Below, in pieces: positions 8,702 to 17,373 of a DNA stretch of 64,000 bases. The notes below the pieces were generated by a model. The model made no database searches, was not told the origin of the DNA, and was given only the letters and a program-made list of their open reading frames with translations. Each line of letters opens with the position of its first letter. Position 1 is the stretch's first letter. The DNA lies in assembly GCF_000158095.2 (NCBI RefSeq), contig NZ_CM011002.1, forward strand, positions 1,937,228-2,001,227, read 5' to 3'. Made by a program: the position numbers and the translations under genes. This stretch comes from Roseibium alexandrii DFL-11. Lineage in GTDB: Bacteria; Pseudomonadota; Alphaproteobacteria; Rhizobiales; Stappiaceae.

Positions 8702-8850
8702 TTAGGTCTCCAATCGTTCGTTCACATTTCGCCGGTTAAACTTCGCCGGTCAAGGTCAGAGGAAACAAAGACAGTTTTGCCTTTGGGTCCCCCGTCTGTT
8801 GGTGTATTCAAGGGCGACGGTCCAGCACCCGCCGATCTTCAGGAGGTTTT

Positions 8851-9276
8851 TTGAGCTCACCGGACGCCATGCAGCCTGCCATCGCAAGCCTCGCAAAGAC
8901 GTGCGAGGCCATCGCGAACGGCCGCTATGATGATGTGGACGAACTCTTTGACATCATCACGGATAAACATGTGCCTGAGAGCATCCGCGCGCTTGCCGAA
9001 ACGTTCTCCAGCATGGTGGTGCAGGTCGAGGCCCGGGAATTTCATTCCGGTCAGCTTATTGAGGACTTGACCGAAACACGGCGCAAACTGGAACTCGCCG
9101 AAGCTCAGCTGCGGAAGGAGAACCAGGAACTGAAGGTCCGCCTCGACAAATTCGAAGTCGCCTATGACGAAAAAGAAGCCAAGATGGAAGTGGAGAAAGT
9201 CGCTGATACTGACTACTTCCGCACGCTTCAGGCCCGCGCAAAGTCGATGAGATCAAAGTATAAAAAGCAGCCTTGA
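8851..9276 (+). CDS. Small coiled-coil protein upstream of the ParA-like ATPase
   Basis: 141-residue cytoplasmic protein. Residues 1-65 look helical and compact. Residues 66-125 form a clear charged coiled coil with segments such as LIEDLTETRRKLELAEAQLR and ENQELKVRLDKFEVAYDE. I recognise no family. Start is TTG 8851, supported by a strong AGGAGG at 8841-8846; no ATG fits. The ParA-like gene begins 26 bases after the stop, so the two form an operon. By analogy with ParA systems, a small partner that docks the ATPase is possible, but that is inference. Confidence 0.6.
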   Translation: MSSPDAMQPAIASLAKTCEAIANGRYDDVDELFDIITDKHVPESIRALAETFSSMVVQVEAREFHSGQLIEDLTETRRKLELAEAQLRKENQELKVRLDKFEVAYDEKEAKMEVEKVADTDYFRTLQARAKSMRSKYKKQP

Positions 9277-9302
9277 GGCTTCTTTAGACTGAAAGAATTC
9301 CA

Positions 9303-10076
9303 GTGACCAAGATCATTTCCACCCATTCCTATCGCGGCGGCACCGGCAAATCGAACGTGACGGCGAACATCGCTGCGAGCCTTGCCCTGCGCGGCCACAA
9401 GGTCGGGATCGTGGACACGGATATTCAGTCACCGGGCATTCACACGCTCTTTCATGTGGACCTGAACACGGTGACACACACGCTCAACAACTACCTGTGG
9501 GGATACTGCGGTATCAAGGACACCGTTTTGGACATCACCGACGGTGTCAAAGGCCCGGACGGCGAACCCTCGATCACTGGGCCGGGCAAGGTCTTCTTCA
9601 TTCCCTCCTCCATCAAGACCGGGGACATCGCCCGGATTGTGAAGGAAATGTATGATGTGGAAGCCCTCAATCGCGGGTTCATGGAGTTTTGTGACACCAT
9701 GGATCTCGATTACCTTTTGATCGACACACACCCGGGCGTGAATGAAGAGACCCTGCTGTCGATAGCGGTCTCCGACACGCTATTGTTGATCCTGCGTCCG
9801 GATATTCAGGACTACCAGGGGACAGCGGTGACGCTTGAACTTGCCCGCAAGCTGGAAGTTCCGCAATTGTTCTTAATTGTCAACAAAGCTTTGGAAACCT
9901 TCGATTTTCAGGATCTGTCCCAGCGGATTTTCTCCAACTACCGGACGCCGGTGGCCGCGGTCCTGCCGCTCTCGACCGACCTTATTCAAATCGGCAGCAC
10001 CGGGCTCATCCGTACCCTGCACCCGGACCATGCATTCACCCGGTCGATCGAAACGATTGCTGACTCAATTGAATGA
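9303..10076 (+). CDS. ParA/MinD-like ATPase
   Basis: 257-residue member of the ParA/MinD/CobQ ATPase group, which form nucleotide-dependent dimers and position cargo on nucleoid or membrane. Seen: the Walker A loop YRGGTGKS (10-17), in which the usual signature Lys before GG is Arg; switch residues Asp38 and Asp40 in IVDTDIQSPG; and a LIDTHPGVNEETLL Walker B block near 140. There is no MinD-type membrane helix at the C-terminus. GTG start after GAAAGAATTCCA, a weak ribosome site. It lies next to a T6SS kinase and regulator rather than a replication or division locus, so a role in placing a signalling or secretion complex is possible but unproven. Confidence 0.8.
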   Translation: MTKIISTHSYRGGTGKSNVTANIAASLALRGHKVGIVDTDIQSPGIHTLFHVDLNTVTHTLNNYLWGYCGIKDTVLDITDGVKGPDGEPSITGPGKVFFIPSSIKTGDIARIVKEMYDVEALNRGFMEFCDTMDLDYLLIDTHPGVNEETLLSIAVSDTLLLILRPDIQDYQGTAVTLELARKLEVPQLFLIVNKALETFDFQDLSQRIFSNYRTPVAAVLPLSTDLIQIGSTGLIRTLHPDHAFTRSIETIADSIE

Positions 10077-10089
10077 TCCGCTTTAAGGA

Positions 10090-11550
10090 TTAATCGAAGA
10101 GTGCGGCCCGGAATGTACTGACATCGACCAGCCGGTTTTCGCGCTTGAATGCCAAGGCTTTTTCAAGAGCCTGCCATACCTCAGCATCCAGCCCTTCCAG
10201 GGGTTCTGGCACCATGTTTTCCCGGGCAGCTTCATCTGAGCCTTTCAATGAGAACGGATGGCGACCGGCAAGAACCTGATAGGCGATGCAGCCAAGTGCG
10301 AACACATCGTCGCGCGGATCCCGCGGTGCCTTCTCAAACATTTCCGGACTTGCATAGGACGCGGTCAATGCACTGCCGAGCCCATTATCGGCTATCTCAG
10401 CGGTCGTAACGGCTGCGAGACCGAAGTCGAGCAGTTTGATCACATTGTTGTCGAGAACAAAGATATTCCCCGGTTTCAAGTCCGAATGGACGACATTTTG
10501 ACTGTGCGCATAGATGAGACCGTCGCAAATCCCTTGCAGGATCGGCAATGCATCCTTGGCCGGCAGGGAATGGCCCAGAGCTGCTGACAGCTTCCGGTCC
10601 AGCGTGGTCCCGCGCAACAGTTCCATCACGATAAAGACTTCACCACCATCCCGGTCGAAATCATAGATCGTCGCAATGTTCGGATGCGCAAGCGCCTGCG
10701 CCTTACGGGCCTCGGCCTCCAGCTGGCGCAAGGCGCCAGTGTCTGACCGGATTTCATCGGTCAGAAGTTTCAACGCCACATACGGCTCGTCGTGCCCTGC
10801 CTCCAGGCGGCGCCGGTCGACGGCGGCATAAACGACACCCATAGCACCGCGGCCTACCTCCCGGTCGAGCACGAACCGGTCACGCAGTAACGTCCCCACT
10901 CCCGCCCGCTCTGCTCCGGCACCCGCAAGCGAGTTGAGATCGGCCGCCCCTCCTGACTGACCTGCTGCCGCCTTACGGGCATTGGTCCGCAGCCGCGCGC
11001 TTTTGTAGCCGGTCAGAAACTGGTCGAGTTTTCCCGATTGCACTTCGCCAGCAGTTTGATCGCTGCCGCTGTTCCGCGCCTTCCGGAAATCCTTGAAACC
11101 GTCGACGATCGACCCGAGGACAACATCATCGACCTTGTTGCGCATGTCATCGCCCGCCTGTGCTGGCGGTTCGGTGAGATACGGCAAGGGTGGAAGGTAG
11201 GGCGATTGCGCCGCAGGTTGTGGCTGACTTGCTGAAGACGCCCGCCCGACCACGCCATTCGGTATGGTTGGTTCATCCAGATCGTCTTCGGCCGCACGGT
11301 CCGCGGCACCGCTCGCGATTGCAGCCGTGTCTGAGGGCACTGCCGGTCCACCGGGCTCGTTTAGCTCGCCACCTGGGGGCAATTGCGTCCGTATTATTTG
11401 GGCAAGATCATTCGGGAGACGCCCGCTTTCTACAGCCTCTCCAAGGGTCGCGTGAACGTCGGCCGCGTGTGAATCGGAGCGATGGAACACTTCCTTGAGC
11501 CCGTGAATAAGCGCATCGTAGGACAAGCGGCCGGACACGAAGGCTTTCAC
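10090..11550 (-). CDS. Ser/Thr protein kinase with long N-terminal extension (PpkA-like)
   Basis: Hanks-type kinase in the C-terminal half: glycine loop GRGAMGVVY (233-241), Lys261 in VALK, catalytic loop HSDLKPGN (355-362, with Ser in place of the usual HRD Arg), DFG (375-377) and ASPEMFE. The first about 215 residues are a helical start and a proline/alanine-rich linker, with no membrane helix. It is convergent with the ParA-like gene and sits just downstream of the sigma-54 activator, so it is a second kinase of the T6SS region beside the one at 29519-30478. GTG 11550 is used as start, but the frame is open upstream: a CTG at 11613 has AGGAGA nine bases before it and would add 21 natural-looking residues. 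Confidence 0.85.
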   Translation of the reverse strand: MKAFVSGRLSYDALIHGLKEVFHRSDSHAADVHATLGEAVESGRLPNDLAQIIRTQLPPGGELNEPGGPAVPSDTAAIASGAADRAAEDDLDEPTIPNGVVGRASSASQPQPAAQSPYLPPLPYLTEPPAQAGDDMRNKVDDVVLGSIVDGFKDFRKARNSGSDQTAGEVQSGKLDQFLTGYKSARLRTNARKAAAGQSGGAADLNSLAGAGAERAGVGTLLRDRFVLDREVGRGAMGVVYAAVDRRRLEAGHDEPYVALKLLTDEIRSDTGALRQLEAEARKAQALAHPNIATIYDFDRDGGEVFIVMELLRGTTLDRKLSAALGHSLPAKDALPILQGICDGLIYAHSQNVVHSDLKPGNIFVLDNNVIKLLDFGLAAVTTAEIADNGLGSALTASYASPEMFEKAPRDPRDDVFALGCIAYQVLAGRHPFSLKGSDEAARENMVPEPLEGLDAEVWQALEKALAFKRENRLVDVSTFRAALFD

Positions 11551-11644
11551 CAGTGAATCCGGACCTTCACCAGTGGCATCGTGTTTTTTCGCGCTTAACC
11601 CAAAGAGTTTCAGACTGCGGTGTCTCCTGATGGCCCGACCACTG

Positions 11645-13264
11645 TCAGAAGCCAGCCGGACGGGTGATGTTGTAGCGGTTCAGCTTTTCAATAATGGTTC
11701 GCCTGCTTACTTTCAGTAAACGCGCCGCGTTGGTTTTGTTCCAACCAGCTTCCCGCATTTTAGCCTCGATGACCAGTGCTTCATACTGGCCAACGATGGT
11801 TTTCAAATCCCCCTCAGGGATCCCGCTCGGCATCGGCGCTGCACTGCCATTCATGGGTCCCGTCAACTCCAGCGGCAGGTGCTCCAGCTGAATGGGATAA
11901 CCGGCCTCGGCCATCAAGCGGGCCCGGTCCAAAATGTTCTTCAATTCGCGAACATTGCCGGGATAGCTCCAGCAAAGCAACGCATCGAGCGCGTCGGCCG
12001 ATACGATCGGCACGGTCGTTCCCGCCTTGGCCGCGCCTTTTTTCAAGAAATGATCGATGAGTTTTGGAATGTCAGAGGGACGTTCCCGCAAAGGCGGCAA
12101 GCTGATCGGGAAGACATTCAGGCGGTAAAACAGATCCTTCCGGAATTCGCTTTCCGCAATTTTTTCTTCCAGATTGACGTTTGTCGCCCCGACTATTCTG
12201 ACATCCACATGTTCGGTTTTTGTCGCTCCAACCCGCCGGACTTCGCCCTCTTGCAGCAAACGCAGAACCTTCGCCTGAAGTGCGAGCGGCATGTCTCCGA
12301 TTTCGTCGAGGAACAGCGTACCTTTGTGCGCCTCATGTGCGAGGCCTGCCTTATCCGTTTGCGCGCCAGTAAACGCGCCTTTGACATGTCCAAAAAGCTC
12401 ACTTTCAAGAAGCGATTCGGGAAGTGCCGCGCAGTTCTGCACGACAAATGCCTGGTCCGACCGGTCGCTGGACTGATGGATGAAACTTGCCATCATCTCC
12501 TTGCCGGTCCCGGTTTCTCCGCGCACCAAGATCGGGACATCGGAATTGGCCGCCTTGCCAATAAGGTTGATGGCCTTTTCGATCGGCGGGCTATCACCGA
12601 CGAGCCCCTGCGGCTTTTGCTTTTTGACCGGAGCCGGCTGCGCCTTGTCTTTTGTCAGTTGGCGCGGCAGCTCCTTCATGTAGCGATCAAACTGCTTCTT
12701 AAGCCGTGTGTTTTCCTCATGCATGCGGGTGTTCCAGATGCAGATCCCCGCATGGATGGACAGCGCCTTAAGCTGCTTTAGCACCTCATCGCGAATGGCG
12801 CCGGTTTGGCCATCTGCGTTGCGCGGGTTGATCAGCTGCAGGATACCGATGGACCGGTCCCTTAGAACCGTCATCGGAATAATGACCAAGGACTGTGTTT
12901 TTGTTCCACACAGCCGATCATCTTCCTCGATGCGGGAAAAATCATATCCAACTGCTGAAGTGATGTCAGCGATGTTGATCACGGTGCCGGTGGAGACGAC
13001 GAGCGCGGCTGGAGCCTGCAGATTCGGCATCATGTCATCGCCATAAATGGAAACACGCTCGCCTGTTGCCGCGGTCGCGACAACACCGTGATAGCGGGAC
13101 GCCGTACGGTGCAAATGCTGCCCCAAAGTGTCGAGCGTATAAATCGACCCACCCTCTGCGCGCGAGATATTCAGCGCAGACTCCAGCACCAACTCCAGAA
13201 CAGTTTCCACCTGCTCGGCTCCAGCCAGTGCCTCGGTCAAATCCAACAGGTCATCGAGTATCAT
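11645..13264 (-). CDS. Sigma-54-dependent activator (GAF-AAA+-Fis), VasH-like
   Basis: Enhancer-binding activator that opens sigma-54 promoters with ATP. Domains: GAF sensor (about 15-170), a short coiled linker, AAA+ domain with Walker A GETGTGKE (249-256) and the sigma-54 contact loop GAFTGA (296-301), and a C-terminal Fis helix-turn-helix ([17 protein letters not shown], near 515). T6SS clusters often encode such an activator (VasH) that drives hcp. Here a sigma-54 promoter with tandem palindromes precedes hcp 3.6 kb away, which makes hcp its likely target. It lies between clpV and the kinase on the same strand; a 6-bp GGGCA-type hairpin lies in the 117-base gap to clpV. Confidence 0.92.
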   Translation of the reverse strand: MILDDLLDLTEALAGAEQVETVLELVLESALNISRAEGGSIYTLDTLGQHLHRTASRYHGVVATAATGERVSIYGDDMMPNLQAPAALVVSTGTVINIADITSAVGYDFSRIEEDDRLCGTKTQSLVIIPMTVLRDRSIGILQLINPRNADGQTGAIRDEVLKQLKALSIHAGICIWNTRMHEENTRLKKQFDRYMKELPRQLTKDKAQPAPVKKQKPQGLVGDSPPIEKAINLIGKAANSDVPILVRGETGTGKEMMASFIHQSSDRSDQAFVVQNCAALPESLLESELFGHVKGAFTGAQTDKAGLAHEAHKGTLFLDEIGDMPLALQAKVLRLLQEGEVRRVGATKTEHVDVRIVGATNVNLEEKIAESEFRKDLFYRLNVFPISLPPLRERPSDIPKLIDHFLKKGAAKAGTTVPIVSADALDALLCWSYPGNVRELKNILDRARLMAEAGYPIQLEHLPLELTGPMNGSAAPMPSGIPEGDLKTIVGQYEALVIEAKMREAGWNKTNAARLLKVSRRTIIEKLNRYNITRPAGF

Positions 13265-13381
13265 TCGGTTTCCGCCTGCGCAGATGTGAACTCATCCCCC
13301 GGGCAGCAGCATGCCCGCCCGGAGACCGTTTGTGTTCATGTTTGCAGGCGGCGCCTTTGCCAACCTGTCTTTGCAAGGTCA

Positions 13382-16129
13382 TCAGCTCAGGCTGTAGGTA
13401 AAGTGGCCCGGCTCGCCGACATCAATCGTCGCTTTAGTAAAGTCCGTTCCATCGCCGCCCATTTTTGTCAAAAGCTCGGTGGAGAGCTCCGGCAAAATCG
13501 TGCGATTGACGATGTGGTCGATGTTTCGGGCACCTGTTTCCACTTCCGTACAGCGGGCGGCAATCGATTTGACGACCTCGTCGGAATAAACAAGTTCCAT
13601 CTTCTGGTTTTCACGTAGGCGCTTGCCGACCTTGTTCAGTTTCAACCGGACGATCTTCTCAAGCGGTTCGCCAATCAGCGGATAGAACGGCACGATTTGC
13701 ATCCGCGCAAGAAGTGCCGGCTTGAAATGTGCGCTCAGGATTGGGCGGCAAGCAGCCACCAGCTCATCCACGACAGGTTTTTCCGGCAGCGAGCCCATTT
13801 CAGTCAGAACATCTGTGGCAAGGTTACTGGTCAGAACAACAATTGTATTCTTGAAGTCGATCTGGCGTCCCTCGCCATCCGACAAGACGCCCTTGTCGAA
13901 GACTTGGTAGAAGAGGTTCATCACCTCAAGGTCCGCTTTTTCCACTTCATCGAGCAGTACAACTGAATAGGGCCGCTGGCGGACAGCTTCGGTCAGAACA
14001 CCGCCCTCGCCATAGCCGACATAGCCCGGAGGGGACCCGACGAGCTTCGATACGGTGTGTTTTTCCTGGAATTCCGACATGTTGATGGAAATCAGGAAGC
14101 GCTCGCCGCCGAACAGCTGGTCCGCGATCGCCGTTGCCAATTCGGTTTTACCAACACCCGATGGGCCGACGAACAGGAACACACCCATCGGCGCTTCGGG
14201 GTTCTGAACACCAGCCTTTGCAGTCCGCAAGGCTTCGTCGACGGCTTGAATGGCGTGATCTTGACCGATCACGCGCGCCTGGAGGTTCTGAGAAAGCTTC
14301 AGTACAGAATCGGCTTCGTTCTCTACCATGCGGCCGAGGGGTACGCCGGTCCAGTCAGAGATCACCTGACCAATGGCCTCTTCGGTGACTTCGAAAGAAA
14401 CCAGCGGGTCGCCGTCCTGAGCCACCTTCAGGTCTTCAGCGATCTGAGCGTACATTGCCTTCATGGCTTCGATATCAACGGCCGTGTCGCCGGTGGTCAC
14501 CTGACCACTTTCCTCGGCTTCGGCTTCCGGAGTGTCAGAGGCTTCTTCCGCGTCTTCGCTGGACACCTCGTCCTCCGCAGCCGGCTCGTCCCCCTCAAGG
14601 CTCAGGCCAAGGTCATGACGGAGCTTCAGAATTTGATTGACGAGATCCAGTTCCTTTTGCCAGCGGGCCGTCAGATCAGCGATCTCCATCTCGACTGTCT
14701 CAATTTCGGCCTCGATCTCCTCAACTTGCGGATCAACGGGGGCAAAGTCAGCCTGGGCATCCCGGGTCAATGATCCCAGCGCCCGGTTCAATTCGCCGAG
14801 ACGCTTTTCCTTCAGCTCGATTACAAACGGCTTTGAAGACAAAGACAGCTTCACGCGCGCGCAGGAGGTATCCAACACATCCACCGCCTTGTCCGGGAGC
14901 TGCCGGCCTGAAATGTAGCGCGCGGATAGTTTGGCAGCAGCCACCACAGCATTGTCGCGAATATAGACGCCGTGGTTTTTCTCATAAGCGCCGCGCAGGC
15001 CGCGCATAATCGTGATCGCCTGCTCCGGGCTCGGCTCATCCAGCTTTACCAGCTGGAAACGCCGCTCCAGTGCGGGGTCCTTTTCGAAATACTTCTTGTA
15101 TTCGCTCCAGGTCGTTGCCGCGACTGTACGCAGTTCACCGCGCGCCAGAGCCGGTTTCAGAAGGTTCGCAGCGTCAGCACCACCAGCAGATCCACCTGCA
15201 CCAATCAGCATATGGGCCTCATCGATGAACAGGATGATTGGTTTCGGCGACGACTTGACCTCGTCGATAATGCCTTTCAGGCGGTTTTCGAATTCGCCCT
15301 TAACACCGGCGCCCGCCTGCAGCATGCCGAGATCCAGACCGATCAGCTCAACACTCTTGAGCATATCCGGCACATCGCCTTCGGCGATTTTGACCGCTAG
15401 TCCTTCGACAACTGCAGTCTTACCGACACCAGGTTCACCGACACAGATCGGGTTGTTTTTCCGCCGGCGGCCAAGAACGTCGATCATCTGCTGGATCTCG
15501 TGATCCCTGCAAAACACCTGATCGATCTTGCCCTCTCTGGCTGCCTGTGTGAAGTTTGTACAGAATCTGGCAAGTGCACTGTCCGGGCTCATTCCGGGCG
15601 CGATAGATGACGCCTTGTCATCTCCAACAGGTGCTGCGGTTAGACCTGCTGTGGTTTCTTCGGAGTTCCCGATGATGTCGGTAAAATCCTTTTTGAACCC
15701 GGCGAACGTGATGTCTTCCATGTATTGAAGCCAACGATCATCACCGTAGCGGTTCGGCTGCGCGAAGATTGTGGCCAGGAGGCTGCCGGAGCGGACCTGA
15801 TCAAGATCCAGCTCGACGGAGCTGACCAGCCATGCATCAGAAATGAGTTCGACAAGGAGAGGCGAAAACACCGGACGGCCCTGATTACCCGTCTTCATGC
15901 TTTCAAGGACACTTTGAAGCCCCTTTCGCATCACCGCCGGATCAATCTCAAAGTGCCGAAGCGCGCTTTGGACATCATGCTGACTGTCTTCCACGAACAC
16001 GTGCAGCACATGTTCGATGGAGACTTCATAATGCCCGCGTGTCACCGCCAGGCCCGCAGCACCTTCCAGCGCGCGTTTTGAATATGCGTTCAGACGGCCG
16101 ATGAGGCGGCGAAGATCCAGGTCGAGCAC
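13382..16129 (-). CDS. clpV: T6SS disassembly ATPase ClpV (TssH)
   Basis: Hexameric AAA+ unfoldase that pulls the contracted TssB-TssC sheath apart for reuse. Seen: an N-terminal Clp repeat domain (about 1-160), first ATPase with GEPGVGKT, a middle coiled-coil region, second ATPase with GPSGVGKT, an arginine-finger block and the ClpB-type C-terminal domain. The middle domain carries an unusual acidic insert (EDEVSSEDAEEASDTPEAEA). The start is GTG 16129, because a GGGGG ribosome site lies nine bases before it; a TTG at 16138 directly touches that site and is less likely. Length about 915 residues, normal for ClpV. hcp lies upstream on the same strand behind a terminator. Confidence 0.93.
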   Translation of the reverse strand: MLDLDLRRLIGRLNAYSKRALEGAAGLAVTRGHYEVSIEHVLHVFVEDSQHDVQSALRHFEIDPAVMRKGLQSVLESMKTGNQGRPVFSPLLVELISDAWLVSSVELDLDQVRSGSLLATIFAQPNRYGDDRWLQYMEDITFAGFKKDFTDIIGNSEETTAGLTAAPVGDDKASSIAPGMSPDSALARFCTNFTQAAREGKIDQVFCRDHEIQQMIDVLGRRRKNNPICVGEPGVGKTAVVEGLAVKIAEGDVPDMLKSVELIGLDLGMLQAGAGVKGEFENRLKGIIDEVKSSPKPIILFIDEAHMLIGAGGSAGGADAANLLKPALARGELRTVAATTWSEYKKYFEKDPALERRFQLVKLDEPSPEQAITIMRGLRGAYEKNHGVYIRDNAVVAAAKLSARYISGRQLPDKAVDVLDTSCARVKLSLSSKPFVIELKEKRLGELNRALGSLTRDAQADFAPVDPQVEEIEAEIETVEMEIADLTARWQKELDLVNQILKLRHDLGLSLEGDEPAAEDEVSSEDAEEASDTPEAEAEESGQVTTGDTAVDIEAMKAMYAQIAEDLKVAQDGDPLVSFEVTEEAIGQVISDWTGVPLGRMVENEADSVLKLSQNLQARVIGQDHAIQAVDEALRTAKAGVQNPEAPMGVFLFVGPSGVGKTELATAIADQLFGGERFLISINMSEFQEKHTVSKLVGSPPGYVGYGEGGVLTEAVRQRPYSVVLLDEVEKADLEVMNLFYQVFDKGVLSDGEGRQIDFKNTIVVLTSNLATDVLTEMGSLPEKPVVDELVAACRPILSAHFKPALLARMQIVPFYPLIGEPLEKIVRLKLNKVGKRLRENQKMELVYSDEVVKSIAARCTEVETGARNIDHIVNRTILPELSTELLTKMGGDGTDFTKATIDVGEPGHFTYSLS

Positions 16130-16148
16130 GGTGAGCAACCCCCAAATT

Positions 16149-16164
16149 ATGCACGGACGTGCAT
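16149..16164 (-). promoter_or_regulatory. Palindrome in the clpV leader
   Basis: ATGCAC (16149-16154) and GTGCAT (16159-16164) with a 4-base spacer, 20 bases before the clpV start. An operator or a leader stem is possible; it does not fit sigma-54 spacing. Confidence 0.3.
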
Positions 16165-16280
16165 TGTTCCCAACTGTTAGCGGCCTTTGATGACAAACGT
16201 GTCATAAAAACGCTGCAAGCTTACGCAAAGAGACGTTTCCCGCACAATGCGGAAAACGCTGAATTAATAGTACAAACGTT

Positions 16281-16315
16281 AAAAAGAATGCCGCCCCGTT
16301 TCCGAAGCGGCATTC
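16281..16315 (-). terminator. Terminator after hcp
   Basis: On the minus strand GAATGCCGC and GCGGCATTC form a perfect 9-bp stem (16286-16294 with 16307-16315), followed by five T. It lies 29 bases behind the hcp stop and would separate abundant hcp mRNA from clpV, with read-through possible. Confidence 0.85.
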
Positions 16316-16343
16316 AATCAACAATTCAACTCAGTCACCCGGA

Positions 16344-16856
16344 TCAGGTGACCGGAGCGCGCCAGTCGTCAGAAGCCGATGTGCCGGCCTTTTCGTGGGT
16401 CCACTCGGCCTTGCGGTAAGTGAAGGACCACTGCTCCTGATCACCGCGGGACGAGTTCGCATCATCCAAAACGTCCGGCAAAATGGTCTTGCCTTCAACC
16501 AGAACGGCGTCGGTGTACTTGATCGTGTAGTAATGCTCTTGGACACCGGAGGTGGATGTGCGCCAGAAGTTGACGGTGATCTCCAGGGATTCACCGGTGG
16601 CCAGAGCCTGCCACATCAGCGGAGACGCCTTGTCCAGCGGCTTGATGATGGTGGTCGGCTGGTGGCGGCGGGTGCCGATGGCGGTACCCGAGTTCGGGTC
16701 ACGCGGAACAATCGCGTTGCTCTCGAACTTGTAGATCAGGGACTCGCCTTCGTGGCCTTCCTGCCAGTTGTTGCCGATGGAATCGGCTGTGGTGGCATCG
16801 GAAGTGATTTCGCCTTGAGTGGAACCACTGATGGTCATGTATGCGACATTTGCCAT
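16344..16856 (-). CDS. hcp: T6SS tube protein Hcp (TssD)
   Basis: 170-residue Hcp. Hexameric rings of it stack to form the inner tube that is shot out with the VgrG spike. Seen: the family N-terminus MANVAYMTISGSTQGEI, the HEGESLIYKFES segment and HQPTTIIKPLDKASPLMWQA, then an ITVNFWRTSTSG strand and a TYRKAEWTHEKAG end. The ATG at 16856 has GGGAGA six bases upstream; an in-frame start 23 codons earlier has no such site. It is the only hcp in the window, monocistronic, with its own sigma-54 promoter and terminator, fitting high regulated output. Confidence 0.96.
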   Translation of the reverse strand: MANVAYMTISGSTQGEITSDATTADSIGNNWQEGHEGESLIYKFESNAIVPRDPNSGTAIGTRRHQPTTIIKPLDKASPLMWQALATGESLEITVNFWRTSTSGVQEHYYTIKYTDAVLVEGKTILPDVLDDANSSRGDQEQWSFTYRKAEWTHEKAGTSASDDWRAPVT

Positions 16857-16926
16857 TTTTCGTCTCCCGTATTTGAGCTTTCGAAATTCCGGTAGGAGGA
16901 TGTTCGCCTCCAACGCCCTGCACATC

Positions 16927-16941
16927 GCAAGCAGCGTGCCA
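16927..16941 (-). promoter_or_regulatory. Sigma-54 promoter of hcp
   Basis: Read on the minus strand: TGGCACG-CTGC-TTGC, an exact match to the -24/-12 consensus (TGGCACG-N4-TTGC). Transcription would begin near 16915, giving a leader of about 60 bases before the hcp ATG at 16856, with the GGGAGA ribosome site inside it. Confidence 0.9.
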
Positions 16942-17019
16942 AATCGGCATCTGGTCGAATATTTTGATATATTTCAACATCTTACGCTCGATATTTTCCG
17001 ATTTAAGAAAGTGTTAAAC

Positions 17020-17068
17020 TGTGCAGAAAACTGCACAGTGCCGGGCCTGGTGTGCAATTCTCTGCGCA
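17020..17068. promoter_or_regulatory. Tandem activator sites upstream of the hcp promoter
   Basis: Two palindromes share the form TGTGCA-N6-TGCRCA: TGTGCA-GAAAAC-TGCACA (17020-17037) and TGTGCA-ATTCTC-TGCGCA (17051-17068). They are 31 bp apart, three helical turns, with centres about 90 and 120 bp upstream of the -24 element. A third degenerate half site (TTTGCA) starts at 17081 and a lone TGTGCA at 17192. This is where a sigma-54 activator should bind. The remaining part of the 517-base gap 16857-17373 is AT-rich and must hold the promoter of the + strand operon, which I could not fix. Confidence 0.7.
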
Positions 17069-17373
17069 TTCTCCTTGTGATTTGCATCACATTCAGCGCG
17101 CTGTTTTACGGCCTGCTTCCAATTCGCACTCGAACCGCTCTTTGAAATCATTCACTTTTTCCAAAAAACGTTAGAGCACTCTCAATCCAGATGTGCAGAT
17201 ATTAGACAATTGACCCAAGGTAGCCAGTCCCGCACCTTGCTTAGGTCGGTCCTGTATGAGTGTGATGATATTGTAACTTTTGCGGGACACTGTCTGCGTC
17301 CTATAGATTACAGGCTCCTATCGATCGAATGGCCCTTCATTCGATGAAGTAACAAACGCAACGGAGAAGGCCT

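Noticed and set aside
16149..16164. Second sigma-54 promoter before clpV
   Set aside because: The palindrome ATGCAC-N4-GTGCAT has only nine bases between the two key dinucleotides and lacks the GG.
17219..17245. Possible sigma-54 promoter for the + strand spike operon (CCCGCACCTTGCTT)
   Set aside because: The -24 GG is missing and the spacing to the TTGC does not fit GG-N10-GC.
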